Assembly (NCBI GenBank): GCA_014860225.1 | Contig: JACZKE010000053.1 | Location: 34,214-98,213, forward strand | Origin: Desulfuromonadales bacterium | GTDB lineage: Bacteria; Desulfobacterota; Desulfuromonadia; Desulfuromonadales; BM103 | Reading direction: 5' to 3' | DNA length: 64,000 nt | The notes under the pieces: generated by a model | Databases searched by the model: none | Seen by the model: the letters and a program-made list of their open reading frames with translations, nothing else | What the model was told of the DNA's origin: nothing | Made by a program: the position numbers and the translations under genes | Shown here: positions 1-8,170 of the stretch, piece by piece | Numbering within the stretch: position 1 is the stretch's first letter | Layout: the number at the start of each line of letters is the position of its first letter

Positions 1-1426
1 ACCAACGACTTGAGAGAAAAACCCTTGGCTCCCCTGCGCCGTTGTCAATGTTGTAGTTTGGAGGATCGACCGGTTCTCCGTTGACATCAATTGTTTCAGG
101 CATCTGGAATGCATGGAAACTGAAAAGCGCATCGAGCGGGAGATCCCAGGTGACAAGTTCGTATTGCCCTTCGGGAATCCCACTGATAGTGAAGGTACTG
201 TCCTCTTCGCAGGACGCGGCGTACAGGCCCTGCCCGGTAACCGCGTCGTTCACGCCAACCCAGCAGTTGTCGACCGGCGGACCGATAGCGAACGCCTGGT
301 TATTGGGGGGCCGGGCGAAATGATTGAAGCGGTTTTCCCCTGACAGTGAGCCGAAAGTTTCACCCTCACCAGGGACGGGAGGGGTCGCCACCCAAGGCAG
401 TTCCGCAGGGGTAACAAAACCAAAAAAGGCGTGCCAGGGAGAGGCTGCACCGAACTGCTCAACGAAGAACGGCGCCTCGTTCGCCAATACCCAGGCGTCC
501 ACGGTCGGCGTTCCTTCAATGGTCGAGGTCAGGATGTATTCTTTGCCGTCATTCGGTGGGTTGACGACGATGCCATACTTGCCTGGCGGAATGTATTTGA
601 CGATGGCCTCGCCCGGCATCAGGTTGTACGGGTTCAGGTTTGGATTTGGAACCGGATCGGCTATGTCAACACAGTAGCCGGCAACCAACGGATCGGTATT
701 GACCTCAAGTCCCAGGGACCCGCAGTAATCCTCGACTGTCAGGGTGGTGAGTACGCCATCGCCGATGGTGGTTGCACATGTTTCCGGATCGAAAGCAGTT
801 GCAACGCATGCCTCATCATACATCGTCCCGAGCGGGTTGCCGAAAGCATCCTGCCACAACGGGCCGGCCGCATCGCTGATGATTAGTGTCGCCCCGCCCA
901 GGCCGGGCTCGTTGTCTACTAGGTCGGGAGCGTTGTTGATCGGCCAGTGGTCCTTGAAGACGAAGACCGTAATTTGCGCCGTGGGTAACGGATAAGGCTC
1001 AACATAGACATAAACGTCTGTTGCGCCTACCGGAACCTGGGCCCCGCCAATAGCATAACCGCTGTTAGGCATAACCGTGACATAATACCGGCCCGCCGTG
1101 CCAACATTCACGCTTGCAGTACCGGCTGAGCCATCGCCCTTAGCCGGGGAACCATCAGTAAGCATCGCCACCGGTGCATAACTGTTGTGTATGGCAAATG
1201 ACAACTGGTCTGTCACTTCAGCCCCGGGAACGGTGTTAAACGTATTGTCTACCTCGACCATCCAGCGGAAGGCCGTGTCGGTCATCGGTGTATTCGTCTG
1301 ACCGTCAATCACGTGCAGCGTAAAGGCCTGGACCGGTGGAGACAGGAATAATCCTGCAAGCAGTGCGATAACCAAAACGTTCAATACGGATACGATAAAT
1401 TTACGACCACGACCTTTTTTGCTCAT
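1..1426 (-). CDS. Large secreted protein with SdrD-B/Cna-B-like domains (partial, C-terminus outside window)
   Basis: The frame is open from an ATG at 1426 to the window edge (475 codons), so the C-terminus is missing. A GGAGG stands 8 nt before the ATG. The protein starts with a basic MSKKGRGRKF segment, then a hydrophobic core and a likely signal-peptidase site after VQA near residue 34, so it should be exported. The mature part is rich in Pro, Gly, Asn, Asp and Thr, with scattered Cys. It repeats the pattern of beta-sandwich surface domains, for example IPPGKYGIVV and SGIPEGQYELVTWD, as seen in SdrD-B, Cna-B and carboxypeptidase-regulatory-like families. I infer an extracellular or outer-surface structural or binding role; no catalytic motif is visible. 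The nearest gene upstream on the same strand is about 900 bp away. Confidence 0.85.
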   Translation of the reverse strand, partial: MSKKGRGRKFIVSVLNVLVIALLAGLFLSPPVQAFTLHVIDGQTNTPMTDTAFRWMVEVDNTFNTVPGAEVTDQLSFAIHNSYAPVAMLTDGSPAKGDGSAGTASVNVGTAGRYYVTVMPNSGYAIGGAQVPVGATDVYVYVEPYPLPTAQITVFVFKDHWPINNAPDLVDNEPGLGGATLIISDAAGPLWQDAFGNPLGTMYDEACVATAFDPETCATTIGDGVLTTLTVEDYCGSLGLEVNTDPLVAGYCVDIADPVPNPNLNPYNLMPGEAIVKYIPPGKYGIVVNPPNDGKEYILTSTIEGTPTVDAWVLANEAPFFVEQFGAASPWHAFFGFVTPAELPWVATPPVPGEGETFGSLSGENRFNHFARPPNNQAFAIGPPVDNCWVGVNDAVTGQGLYAASCEEDSTFTISGIPEGQYELVTWDLPLDALFSFHAFQMPETIDVNGEPVDPPNYNIDNGAGEPRVFLSSRW

Positions 1427-1504
1427 CTCACGTTCCTCCCAGCAGAAAGAAATCCGGGCTCTGAACAGCCTCGAATATTTCGGTCAAAGGTTTTAGAGCG
1501 ATTT

Positions 1505-1565
1505 TATAAAAACAAAACAGCCGACCAGGTTGTCTTGCCATACGGCATTCCCGGACCGGCTGTTT
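1505..1565 (-). terminator. Terminator-like hairpin in the leader of the secreted protein gene
   Basis: Read on the minus strand, AAACAGCCG (1565-1557) pairs perfectly with CGGCTGTTT (1523-1515), with a small inner TGCC/GGCA hairpin. It is followed by TTTTGTTTTTAT. This has the form of an intrinsic terminator, but it lies about 80 nt before the start codon at 1426 and points into that gene. It could end an upstream transcript or act as an attenuator. Confidence 0.55.
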
Positions 1566-1740
1566 CGTTTGATCAACAGCATGTGGTTGCAATAACAGGG
1601 GAGCAATCAACTTATTGGCAGCTGAAATGAAAGCTACGGGGGCAGATTCATTTGCTGTCTGATTGGCAGGCATAATATTTAAGTCCTGAAAGTAACTAAT
1701 GAACAAATAGATAAAATAACATTTTAAAAAAACGATAACC

Positions 1741-1774
1741 CAGGTTCGCAGTTACAGCTTTTGCTGCAAACCTG
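1741..1774. repeat. Inverted repeat (11-bp arms) in the leader region
   Basis: CAGGTTCGCAG (1741-1751) and CTGCAAACCTG (1764-1774) form an 11-bp stem with one G-U pair and a 12-nt loop. On the minus strand a run of seven T follows, but 8 nt away from the stem, so it is a weak terminator candidate. Confidence 0.4.
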
Positions 1775-2093
1775 TTGAACTTTTGTTTATTTAACCAATG
1801 ATGACTTTAACAGTCAAGCATCCGTTAATGTTATAAGCACCTAATATTTAGTGATTCACGTCATTATTTACCCTTAATGTAAACAATCGTTTTCTTACTT
1901 TATTACGTGATTACAAGCACTTGTAGAGTTGTCATCAAACTAATCACAAGGAAAGCTTGAGCAAAAGCGCACGGTAGGAATTCCCTTCTTTCGCCGGTAG
2001 GGTTTTTCGTAAACCTGGTGATGGTTTTTTTTGTGGCTGCGTTTAGCCGTTTCAAACAAGGTTTTGTATTGTAAGAGAGTCGCCTCATCCTCA

Positions 2094-2260
2094 TTTAAAA
2101 ACGGTTCTATAACCCAAAAGAAGGTTTAACGCGACGCAGAGTAAAAAAACATTTCGAGGGCAAAATGACGGACACCTTGGTCATTCTTCACAGCGTCTCC
2201 GTGTCTCTGCGTTAATTTTTGGACTGACCTTTGTTTGGGTTATAGGTCCGTTTAAAAAAG
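2094..2260. repeat. MITE-like palindromic repeat, copy 1
   Basis: About 167 bp flanked by imperfect inverted ends: TTTAAAAACGGTTCTATAAC on the left, and its counterpart on the right ending GGGTTATAGGTCCGTTTAAA. The interior carries the ACGCAGAG / CTCTGCGTTAA palindrome. Closely related copies lie at 14265-14470, 30811-30982, 63004-63172 and, truncated, 63805-63886. It has no coding capacity, so it is most like a non-autonomous mobile palindrome. Confidence 0.75.
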
Positions 2261-2324
2261 GACAGATGTCCCGCGGCCCAGTGTCTGGCAGGTAACAAGC
2301 AAATTCACGCACTGAAATCAGTGA

Positions 2325-2846
2325 TTATTCTACAACCAGGTTTTCCACCCGATTTTCGCCAACCACAATCGTGACCGGATTGCCCTTTTTGACAAAGTTA
2401 CCAGGGTTACCGAACAACATGAAATAAGTGATCCCTACCCGGGGGTCACGAGACGTCGGTCGCATGGGTCCACCCTTTGCAGGAACGGGCACTTCAAGGG
2501 CTGCACCCGTATTTTCGTCGATCAAATGGGGTTTAAGCTCTTTAAGGAAAAAGGGCATTGCTTTGTCTTTATCCAGCACTTTGAAGCGAAAGTCGAGCAT
2601 GGAACCGGCTGCCGTTGTACGGATGGCAATGACTTCAATGCCCAGGTTCTCAAGAACCCGATTGTTGACAACAGCAGCTTCCTTCGCTTCGACGACTGAG
2701 GTGTCAGTCTCAGCGCGGACTGGAGTCTTGCCCACAGTCTGACAGCCACTGAGCACCAGCAACAAAATGCAACCATATACAAGCAACTGCAGGGTTTTGG
2801 AAACAAGCAGGCTTCTACCAGAAGAAACAATTGAGAGATTCATCAA
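2325..2846 (-). CDS. Predicted lipoprotein, last gene of the NosL/SCO operon
   Basis: A 173-residue protein with an N-terminal hydrophobic stretch ending in the lipobox LSGC (Cys near residue 35), so it is expected to be a lipid-anchored periplasmic or outer-membrane protein. The mature part has a predicted beta-rich pattern (LDFRFKVLD, YFMLFGN, VTIVVGE) without Cys or His clusters. I do not recognise the family. The first codon is TTG at 2846, directly followed by an ATG at 2843, and either could start translation. It lies 89 bp downstream of the cytochrome gene in the same direction, so it probably works with the SCO/cytochrome products. An accessory or assembly role is an inference. Confidence 0.8.
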   Translation of the reverse strand: MMNLSIVSSGRSLLVSKTLQLLVYGCILLLVLSGCQTVGKTPVRAETDTSVVEAKEAAVVNNRVLENLGIEVIAIRTTAAGSMLDFRFKVLDKDKAMPFFLKELKPHLIDENTGAALEVPVPAKGGPMRPTSRDPRVGITYFMLFGNPGNFVKKGNPVTIVVGENRVENLVVE

Positions 2847-2935
2847 TGTTATAGACCTTTCTTTTCTTTAAATGGACATCGCAAAAAACTAAGGACATCT
2901 GCCCGGATTCATTATGAAATCTCATGCAGGAACAA

Positions 2936-4624
2936 TTAATGCACAATCCAGCCGCTGATCGGGACAAGCTCAGGCTGTGCCCCCTTGCTGAGCTTCGCGA
3001 CAAAACAACCTTTCGAGGCATAACGCTGCCCGGGGCCAAAGCTGACCCGGGGATAGGTGGCAATAGCATAACTTTCATCGTGCATCATATCAAATACATC
3101 CAAAAAATAGTCCCGGTAAAAATCGTCGCTCATCATGCGCGTCACGCCGGTCAGCATCCAACCGAGAAAATACATTTTTGACTGAATGTCGATGTTGCTT
3201 ATGGGTATGTTCCGGATCTTCAACCAGGACCTGACGGTCTTTTCAATCGCAGTCTTTTGCGTGAGCAGTCGATACGGATAAGTTATGTGAACAATGTCCC
3301 GTACATTCTCTGGCAAAGCACTATTTTCTTCTCCAAGGAGCCTTGACGACATGAATATGATCTCGGGCCCCGACTCTTCACTTGTTATAAAGGGTAGTGC
3401 CTGGACACCCCCGGGACCAGCCCAGAGTGCGAACACGGCATCGGGATAGCGCCTTTTCAAATCACTCCAAAAAACCGTACTCTTCAAAGTCGCCGGATCG
3501 GCCATCTGGTCAACGTAAAGGGCCTGGCCAAACATCTTTAATGTCTGCCGGAACCCTGAGGCAAGCAAATGGCTTTCCGGATCATCAACAAACACCTGTA
3601 TAACAGGAGTGTCGCCGGTAAGCTTCATGTTGTGCAGAAATCTGGCAGCGGTTTCACCCTCCTGATAATATCCTTTGGAGAAATACAGGGTATACCAGTC
3701 ATCATCGAGAACCGGCAAATCAGTCACCGGAAAAATGCTGGGAATCTCATGTTCTTCACTAAATTCATGCACAGGAGACCAGTCTCCCGTGACGATGCCG
3801 CCCAGCAGTGCGAATACCGGAGTTTTTTGATAATACAATGCCAGCTGGTCGCGCCAGGTTTCGCGTGGGCCCTTGAGTTCCCAGACATCAAGGACCGTTT
3901 TTCGATAAGCAGAGAACTTATCCTGCTTGTAAAATGGACCTTGCCTGGCCCGGGATTCCTGGTGACGGGATTGGGCGTTGCGATCTTTAACCGCAGCCTG
4001 AAGGGGTAAGAGCATGGCATCGCGATCTTTTTGTGGCACGCCGTCGGCAACGATCGTGGCAAAACGGATTTCCGTATCGGTGACCCCGGGAGAATATTCT
4101 GCCGATAAATTCTTCAGATAGTGGACCATGATCTCCATTTCATGATCGTCAAGAAGATAGCGGGGCATGGTCCAATCAAATTCACGTCCATTCGGATCGA
4201 TACCGTTGCGAAGTGCATCGGCAAGGGTTTCATCTGTGTAAGCCGGGCGGAGATCCCCACTCTGGAACGGTTTGGCAAGAAGGGTGCGGGCAGGACGGGT
4301 TTCAATCTCGGCACCGGCACGAAACGTGCGATACAATTTATCACCATTGGTGGGTAGCGTAATGATGGTTCCTTCAACCGTCCCCAAGCCACTTCTGAGG
4401 TGACAATTGTCACAGGTGAACATGGTCCCCTCCACTGGAATATCCAGTTGAACCAGAGCCTGCATCGGCTCTCCGGAAGGAAGAAGGCCCTCTCGGTACA
4501 TCCGCTCGCCCAGACGCATAGCTTCTTCAGGAGAGTAGCCAGCGACGGTGGCTGGCTGGTCCGCCAGAACCGATGTCGCAATAAAAAAAAGCAGCACGCT
4601 CAGCAAACTTATTTTTTTGATCAT
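2936..4624 (-). CDS. Monohaem cytochrome c fused to a type I periplasmic-binding-like domain
   Basis: A 562-residue exported protein. Its signal peptide ends near VLA-DQ (residue 21). Residues ~30-175 form a class I cytochrome c domain with a single CDNCH haem site (Cys71, Cys74, His75). The segment TMPRYLLDDHE further on could supply the axial Met. Residues ~185-560 resemble the two-lobed substrate-binding fold of branched-chain amino-acid/ABC receptors (VFALLGGIVTGDWSP, IPSIFPVTD, LLASGFRQTLKMFG). GAGG precedes the ATG by about 7 nt. The gene follows SCO1 by 74 bp. I infer a periplasmic redox protein whose second domain senses or binds a ligand. The fusion is unusual, and neither ligand nor electron partner can be read from the sequence. 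Confidence 0.85.
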   Translation of the reverse strand: MIKKISLLSVLLFFIATSVLADQPATVAGYSPEEAMRLGERMYREGLLPSGEPMQALVQLDIPVEGTMFTCDNCHLRSGLGTVEGTIITLPTNGDKLYRTFRAGAEIETRPARTLLAKPFQSGDLRPAYTDETLADALRNGIDPNGREFDWTMPRYLLDDHEMEIMVHYLKNLSAEYSPGVTDTEIRFATIVADGVPQKDRDAMLLPLQAAVKDRNAQSRHQESRARQGPFYKQDKFSAYRKTVLDVWELKGPRETWRDQLALYYQKTPVFALLGGIVTGDWSPVHEFSEEHEIPSIFPVTDLPVLDDDWYTLYFSKGYYQEGETAARFLHNMKLTGDTPVIQVFVDDPESHLLASGFRQTLKMFGQALYVDQMADPATLKSTVFWSDLKRRYPDAVFALWAGPGGVQALPFITSEESGPEIIFMSSRLLGEENSALPENVRDIVHITYPYRLLTQKTAIEKTVRSWLKIRNIPISNIDIQSKMYFLGWMLTGVTRMMSDDFYRDYFLDVFDMMHDESYAIATYPRVSFGPGQRYASKGCFVAKLSKGAQPELVPISGWIVH

Positions 4625-4698
4625 CGTATTTCCTCGAATTGACCTGAATATTTTAAGAAATCGACCAGGAGTCTGTCGTCAGCCTCCTGGCAACGTAA

Positions 4699-5271
4699 TC
4701 AGTTTTTGTAAAGAGCGTCTACTTCCTGTTTGAGTTCTTTTGTGCCGACCAGTCCATAAATCCTGATCCAGGTGCTTCCTTCCGGTGAGCGAATCAGAGT
4801 CAGCGGGTAATGGGACATTTTATCCTGAACATATGCATCAAAGGCATGCATCACCTTTTCGATGTCTACCCGGCTCCCGGTCAGGTAGTCCCAGCCCGGC
4901 TTGGCTTGGTAACGGGACAAATATTCGGTCATGACCTCAGGCGTATCATATTCCGGATCAATTGAGATTGAAACCAGTTGAATCTGGTCCGAATCCTCAC
5001 CGAGTTTTCGCTGCAGATTCGAATAGCCCGCAGAGAGAATCGGACAGATAGTCGTACAGGTCCCATAAATAAAGTCAACCAGTACCGGTTTGTCTGAAGC
5101 AAGGAGTTCAACCAGGTGCACACTCTGCCGATCCTGATTGGTCAAAACAACATCCGGAACCACATAAACTTCTTCCGTTCTTTTATATCTTTTTTCCTCT
5201 GCGACCGCATTGAATACAGTGAAGATCGATAAGAGCAATAGACAGATCAGAGAAAAAACCGTTTTTTTCAT
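4699..5271 (-). CDS. SCO1/SenC/PrrC family copper chaperone-thioredoxin
   Basis: A 190-residue periplasmic thioredoxin-fold protein with an N-terminal signal or anchor (residues 1-24). It keeps the SCO copper site: CTTICP with Cys72 and Cys76, plus the distal His154 in SHYPLTL. Members bind Cu(I)/Cu(II) and insert copper into, or reduce, Cu-site cysteines of oxidases such as the CuA centre. AAGGAG lies 7 nt before the ATG. It sits 45 bp after the membrane-protein gene and before the cytochrome gene. No copper oxidase subunit is encoded in the window, so its client is unknown. The family assignment is firm; the role in this operon is inferred. Confidence 0.93.
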   Translation of the reverse strand: MKKTVFSLICLLLLSIFTVFNAVAEEKRYKRTEEVYVVPDVVLTNQDRQSVHLVELLASDKPVLVDFIYGTCTTICPILSAGYSNLQRKLGEDSDQIQLVSISIDPEYDTPEVMTEYLSRYQAKPGWDYLTGSRVDIEKVMHAFDAYVQDKMSHYPLTLIRSPEGSTWIRIYGLVGTKELKQEVDALYKN

Positions 5272-5316
5272 TATTTACTCCTTTTAGCCTGAGTTATGAG
5301 ACAGCGACTGGTCATG

Positions 5317-6327
5317 TCAAAAATAAGCGGTCATTGCCAAAGGTCCGAAGAGTACCGGCCACCCCGTTAATAAAGCAAACAGCATCCAAAAAAACAAAGT
5401 CATCAGAAGCCATGGCCTCTGAGCTCGAGACGTAATAACACTGAGACCGGGGATCCGGCATAGATATTCTAGCATGGCCTGGACCAGGCCGCAGATGGTC
5501 GCACCCAGCAGGCTGAGGTAAATCGGGTACCCGACAAAATTCGAAGATCTCTGAAGCATGTCGAAAGGACAATGATGAGTCGGCAGTTCGTAAATGTAAA
5601 GTGAGATGAAAGAGACTATGGCGGTCAGTCCCAGAACAAGAAAAAGGCCGGAGGCCAGAGCCAGAAGATAATGCATCCACGGCCGCCGGCTTAACAAGCT
5701 TAACAGCACCAGGCACCCATAAGCAGCAAGCCCCGCGTAGAAGACAATCATCATCGGCCGCAGAGGCAACGCCGCCAGTTCGCTGGCGAGTCCATCCCCT
5801 CCACTGCTGAACAGCGCCCCGCAGCATGAGGTTATCACTTCTGGCTCGAGGCCGGCAAAGTAGATCACCATCAGAGTCAGATCAGCTATGGCCAGCGGCA
5901 AAAATGGTATCAGGGCAATGAACTTGAATCGGGTCAGGGGCGCCTCTGGGCATTGCAGATCGAGATGGTTAAGTACCATCCAGAGACCGCCGAGCAAAAA
6001 CAGCAGCAGCTTGATCCAGATAAGGTGCCAGCCGATCGGGTTGGCGTTGAGCGTGCCGGTAGCGCACATGGCCCCGACGAACAAGGGGTGAATGACCTCT
6101 GCGGTATAGATAAAGAGTAGTAACGACAGGGCTTCGAAGACGATGGCCCAGCGCACAAGGACAGCCACCAGCCAGGCGCGTCGCTCAAGACTGAGCTGGT
6201 CGGCTTCAGCACCGTCCGGGTTCCAGCGGCGCGCTATCCGGATACCAAGCAGAGCGCCAGCTGACAGCATCAACAGGCTGACCAGTCCACCCAGGAGCAG
6301 TGCCAGCACCCCCGGATGCAGAATCAT
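5317..6327 (-). CDS. Polytopic membrane protein with Cys/His pairs (NosL/SCO operon)
   Basis: A 336-residue hydrophobic protein with about eight or nine predicted membrane helices. Possible metal ligands sit near the segment ends: CATGTLN, TSCCGALF and THHCPFDML. I cannot assign a named family. The ATG overlaps the stop codon of the ABC ATPase gene (ATGA at 6327-6324), so the two are translationally coupled. Position between an ABC transporter and a SCO protein, and the exposed Cys-Cys and His-His-Cys motifs, suggest metal (copper) handling or redox work in the inner membrane. That role is inference only. Confidence 0.85.
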   Translation of the reverse strand: MILHPGVLALLLGGLVSLLMLSAGALLGIRIARRWNPDGAEADQLSLERRAWLVAVLVRWAIVFEALSLLLFIYTAEVIHPLFVGAMCATGTLNANPIGWHLIWIKLLLFLLGGLWMVLNHLDLQCPEAPLTRFKFIALIPFLPLAIADLTLMVIYFAGLEPEVITSCCGALFSSGGDGLASELAALPLRPMMIVFYAGLAAYGCLVLLSLLSRRPWMHYLLALASGLFLVLGLTAIVSFISLYIYELPTHHCPFDMLQRSSNFVGYPIYLSLLGATICGLVQAMLEYLCRIPGLSVITSRAQRPWLLMTLFFWMLFALLTGWPVLFGPLAMTAYF

Positions 6328-7016
6328 GCCCCACCCTCTTTACACAGACGGCCGTCGTGTAATTCGATGATCCGGTCCACCAGGGGATGTGTATAGACCT
6401 GGGGATCGTGGGTGGCAATCACCAATGTCAATCCGGCTTGCTTGAGTGCGGCAAAGCGTTCGAGAAGAACAGTACTGAGCCGGCTGTCAAGGTGGGCAGT
6501 CGGTTCATCGGCAATTAGTACACGCGGCTCGTTGACCAGGGCACGGGCAATGGCCACCCGTTGCTGTTCTCCGCCGGAAAGCTCGGTCACCCGGCGGCGG
6601 GCAAGCCCGGTCAGTTCGACTTCAGCGAGAGCCGCTGCAACTCTCCGTCCCATCTCGTTGGCAGAGAGGCGCTCAGGATAGAGCGGCAGCATGACATTGT
6701 CCCGGACACTCAGCTCAGGAATCAGATGATACTGCTGGAAAACAAAACCGAACGTCCGTCGCCGCACCAGGGTCAGAAACCGTTCGGGCAACCGCGACAC
6801 TTCCTCCCCGGTAACAATCACCCGTCCGCTGGTCGGCCGGGTCATACAACCGACCAGACTCAGTAATGATGTCTTGCCTGAGCCGCTTGGCCCTTTGAGT
6901 ACCACAGCTTCACCGGAAGCGACCTGCATAGTGATGCCGGCAACCGCTTGAGTCGCATCAGCTTTGCGGGGATGGTAGGTCTTGCAGACCTCTTCGGTAC
7001 GAATCAAAGGATTCAT
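6324..7016 (-). CDS. ABC transporter ATP-binding protein (LolD/MacB type)
   Basis: A 230-residue ATPase with Walker A GPSGSGKTS, Q-loop FVFQQYHL, signature LSGGEQQR, Walker B VLIADEPT and switch His in IATHD. This is the layout of the LolD/MacB/FtsE group. The ATG at 7016 overlaps the permease stop codon (ATGA). A longer frame starts upstream but would run inside the permease gene and adds residues unlike the family. It pairs with the MacB-like permease just upstream and would power movement of a substrate at the periplasmic face, not classical import. The neighbouring NosL and SCO genes point to a copper or cofactor maturation function by inference. Confidence 0.93.
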   Translation of the reverse strand: MNPLIRTEEVCKTYHPRKADATQAVAGITMQVASGEAVVLKGPSGSGKTSLLSLVGCMTRPTSGRVIVTGEEVSRLPERFLTLVRRRTFGFVFQQYHLIPELSVRDNVMLPLYPERLSANEMGRRVAAALAEVELTGLARRRVTELSGGEQQRVAIARALVNEPRVLIADEPTAHLDSRLSTVLLERFAALKQAGLTLVIATHDPQVYTHPLVDRIIELHDGRLCKEGGA

Positions 7017-8170
7017 GACGCACGCATCACTTCGTCGGGGTCGGTCACCGCTGCCCGCCATGCTGGAATGACAGTGCTTGCCACGTAAGGGATAATGGTC
7101 AAAAAGGCCAGCGTACCAAGCTGGTAAAAATCAATGAAGGGAGTCGGCCGAAGCGCCGGGAAGAGCACGGACCAACCGCGCAGGATACCGCCGAGAACTG
7201 GTGTTCCCCACCAGAAGACCAAAATAAAAGCGATCAGACATCCTGAAAGGAACGCCAGCAGAGACAGGGCCAATCCCTCCCATAACTTGAGCAGCAGCAC
7301 ATCGCCGGTGTCCCAGCCGACAGCTTTCAGAATACCGATCTCGCGTCTTTCCCCGGCACTGAGACCGGTCGCCTTGTCCCAGGCCAGAATGCAGAACGCC
7401 ATCAGGGCCGAGGAGAAGAGCGCCAGCATCATGCCGCCACGCCAATCGAAGACCGCATGGTAAGTCCGTAACAGTTCACTCTGTGTAATCGGTCGGGAGT
7501 CGGGCAGTGACCGCTTGATCTTGTTGGCGATCGTGTCGACCTCGTTCGGGTTATAAACCTCGACCGCCAGATCCGTGGCAAGAGAGTCAGGCATACCGAA
7601 GAACTGACGCAAAGGACCCTCTGGCATCACCACCAGGTCCTGGGTGAGCAGGTCTGCGGCGGAGACAAAGACCCCGGTCACCGTGAATATCCGGCCGATG
7701 TTGTCGTAATCAATCAAAATCAGTTCATCCTGCAGATGTATCAGGCGGCTTCTGGCAACCCCCGCACCGATAGCACACTCTCCCTCTTCGCGCGGCAGGC
7801 GGCCGTTCAGCAGGCTCAATTCATTTGCCAAGGTATCAAAACCCTGCAATGTATAATTCGTCCCGGTCAGAGCATCGTAATAATAGCCCCAGACTCTCGG
7901 CTTGACCGCCTTGACTCCCGGAATCTCCACTAATTTTTCGACCGCGGATACCGGGATCAGCTCATGACGCCCGGCCATGGTCTTTTGCACAACGAGTTGC
8001 GGACCGCCGGCAAGCATGGTTGTCGCTTCGGTCTTCAACGCCTGAGTCAAAAAAAGCACAGACGCCAGCACGACGATCATCAGCGTGTATACGACCAGAA
8101 TGGCGCAGGTCTTACCGGGACGCCTGAGCAACGATGCCAAGGCATATTCAAGGATTTTGAGATAGCGCAT
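7013..8170 (-). CDS. MacB/FtsX-type ABC transporter permease
   Basis: A 385-residue protein with the MacB/LolC topology: one N-terminal helix (residues ~20-45), a periplasmic domain of about 200 residues, and three C-terminal helices (from ~250). The FtsX-domain signature GERREIGILKAVGW is present before the second membrane block. Family members are mechanotransmission exporters or lipoprotein/peptide-handling transporters. The start codon overlaps the preceding small gene (TGATG), and its stop overlaps the ATPase start. It therefore forms one coupled unit with the ATPase and the 108-residue protein. The substrate is unknown. Confidence 0.92.
   Translation of the reverse strand: MRYLKILEYALASLLRRPGKTCAILVVYTLMIVVLASVLFLTQALKTEATTMLAGGPQLVVQKTMAGRHELIPVSAVEKLVEIPGVKAVKPRVWGYYYDALTGTNYTLQGFDTLANELSLLNGRLPREEGECAIGAGVARSRLIHLQDELILIDYDNIGRIFTVTGVFVSAADLLTQDLVVMPEGPLRQFFGMPDSLATDLAVEVYNPNEVDTIANKIKRSLPDSRPITQSELLRTYHAVFDWRGGMMLALFSSALMAFCILAWDKATGLSAGERREIGILKAVGWDTGDVLLLKLWEGLALSLLAFLSGCLIAFILVFWWGTPVLGGILRGWSVLFPALRPTPFIDFYQLGTLAFLTIIPYVASTVIPAWRAAVTDPDEVMRAS

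Larger units (their letters stand above)
1427..2093. other. Long non-coding interval (leader of the secreted protein and spacer)
   Basis: AT-rich DNA without a convincing gene. It contains two hairpins listed separately (1505-1565 and 1741-1774). I looked for c-di-GMP/cGAMP (GEMM) riboswitch signatures, which occur before extracellular-protein genes in Geobacter relatives, and did not find the GCAAACC or GACGCAAAGCC blocks. From 1775 to 2093 I see nothing specific. Confidence 0.5.

Noticed and set aside
1428..1706. 92-codon open frame on the minus strand in the leader of the secreted protein gene
   Set aside because: Starts with TTG, no ribosome-binding site, and runs through the hairpin at 1505-1565; its stop overlaps the true start region.
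1427..1900. Possible cyclic-di-GMP/cGAMP (GEMM) riboswitch before the secreted protein
   Set aside because: The core blocks (GCAAACC, GACGCAAAGCC, GGTAGCCGGGTT) are absent on both strands in the interval.
1903..2094. 63-codon minus-strand open frame
   Set aside because: No similarity, no ribosome-binding site, and it ends in repeat DNA.
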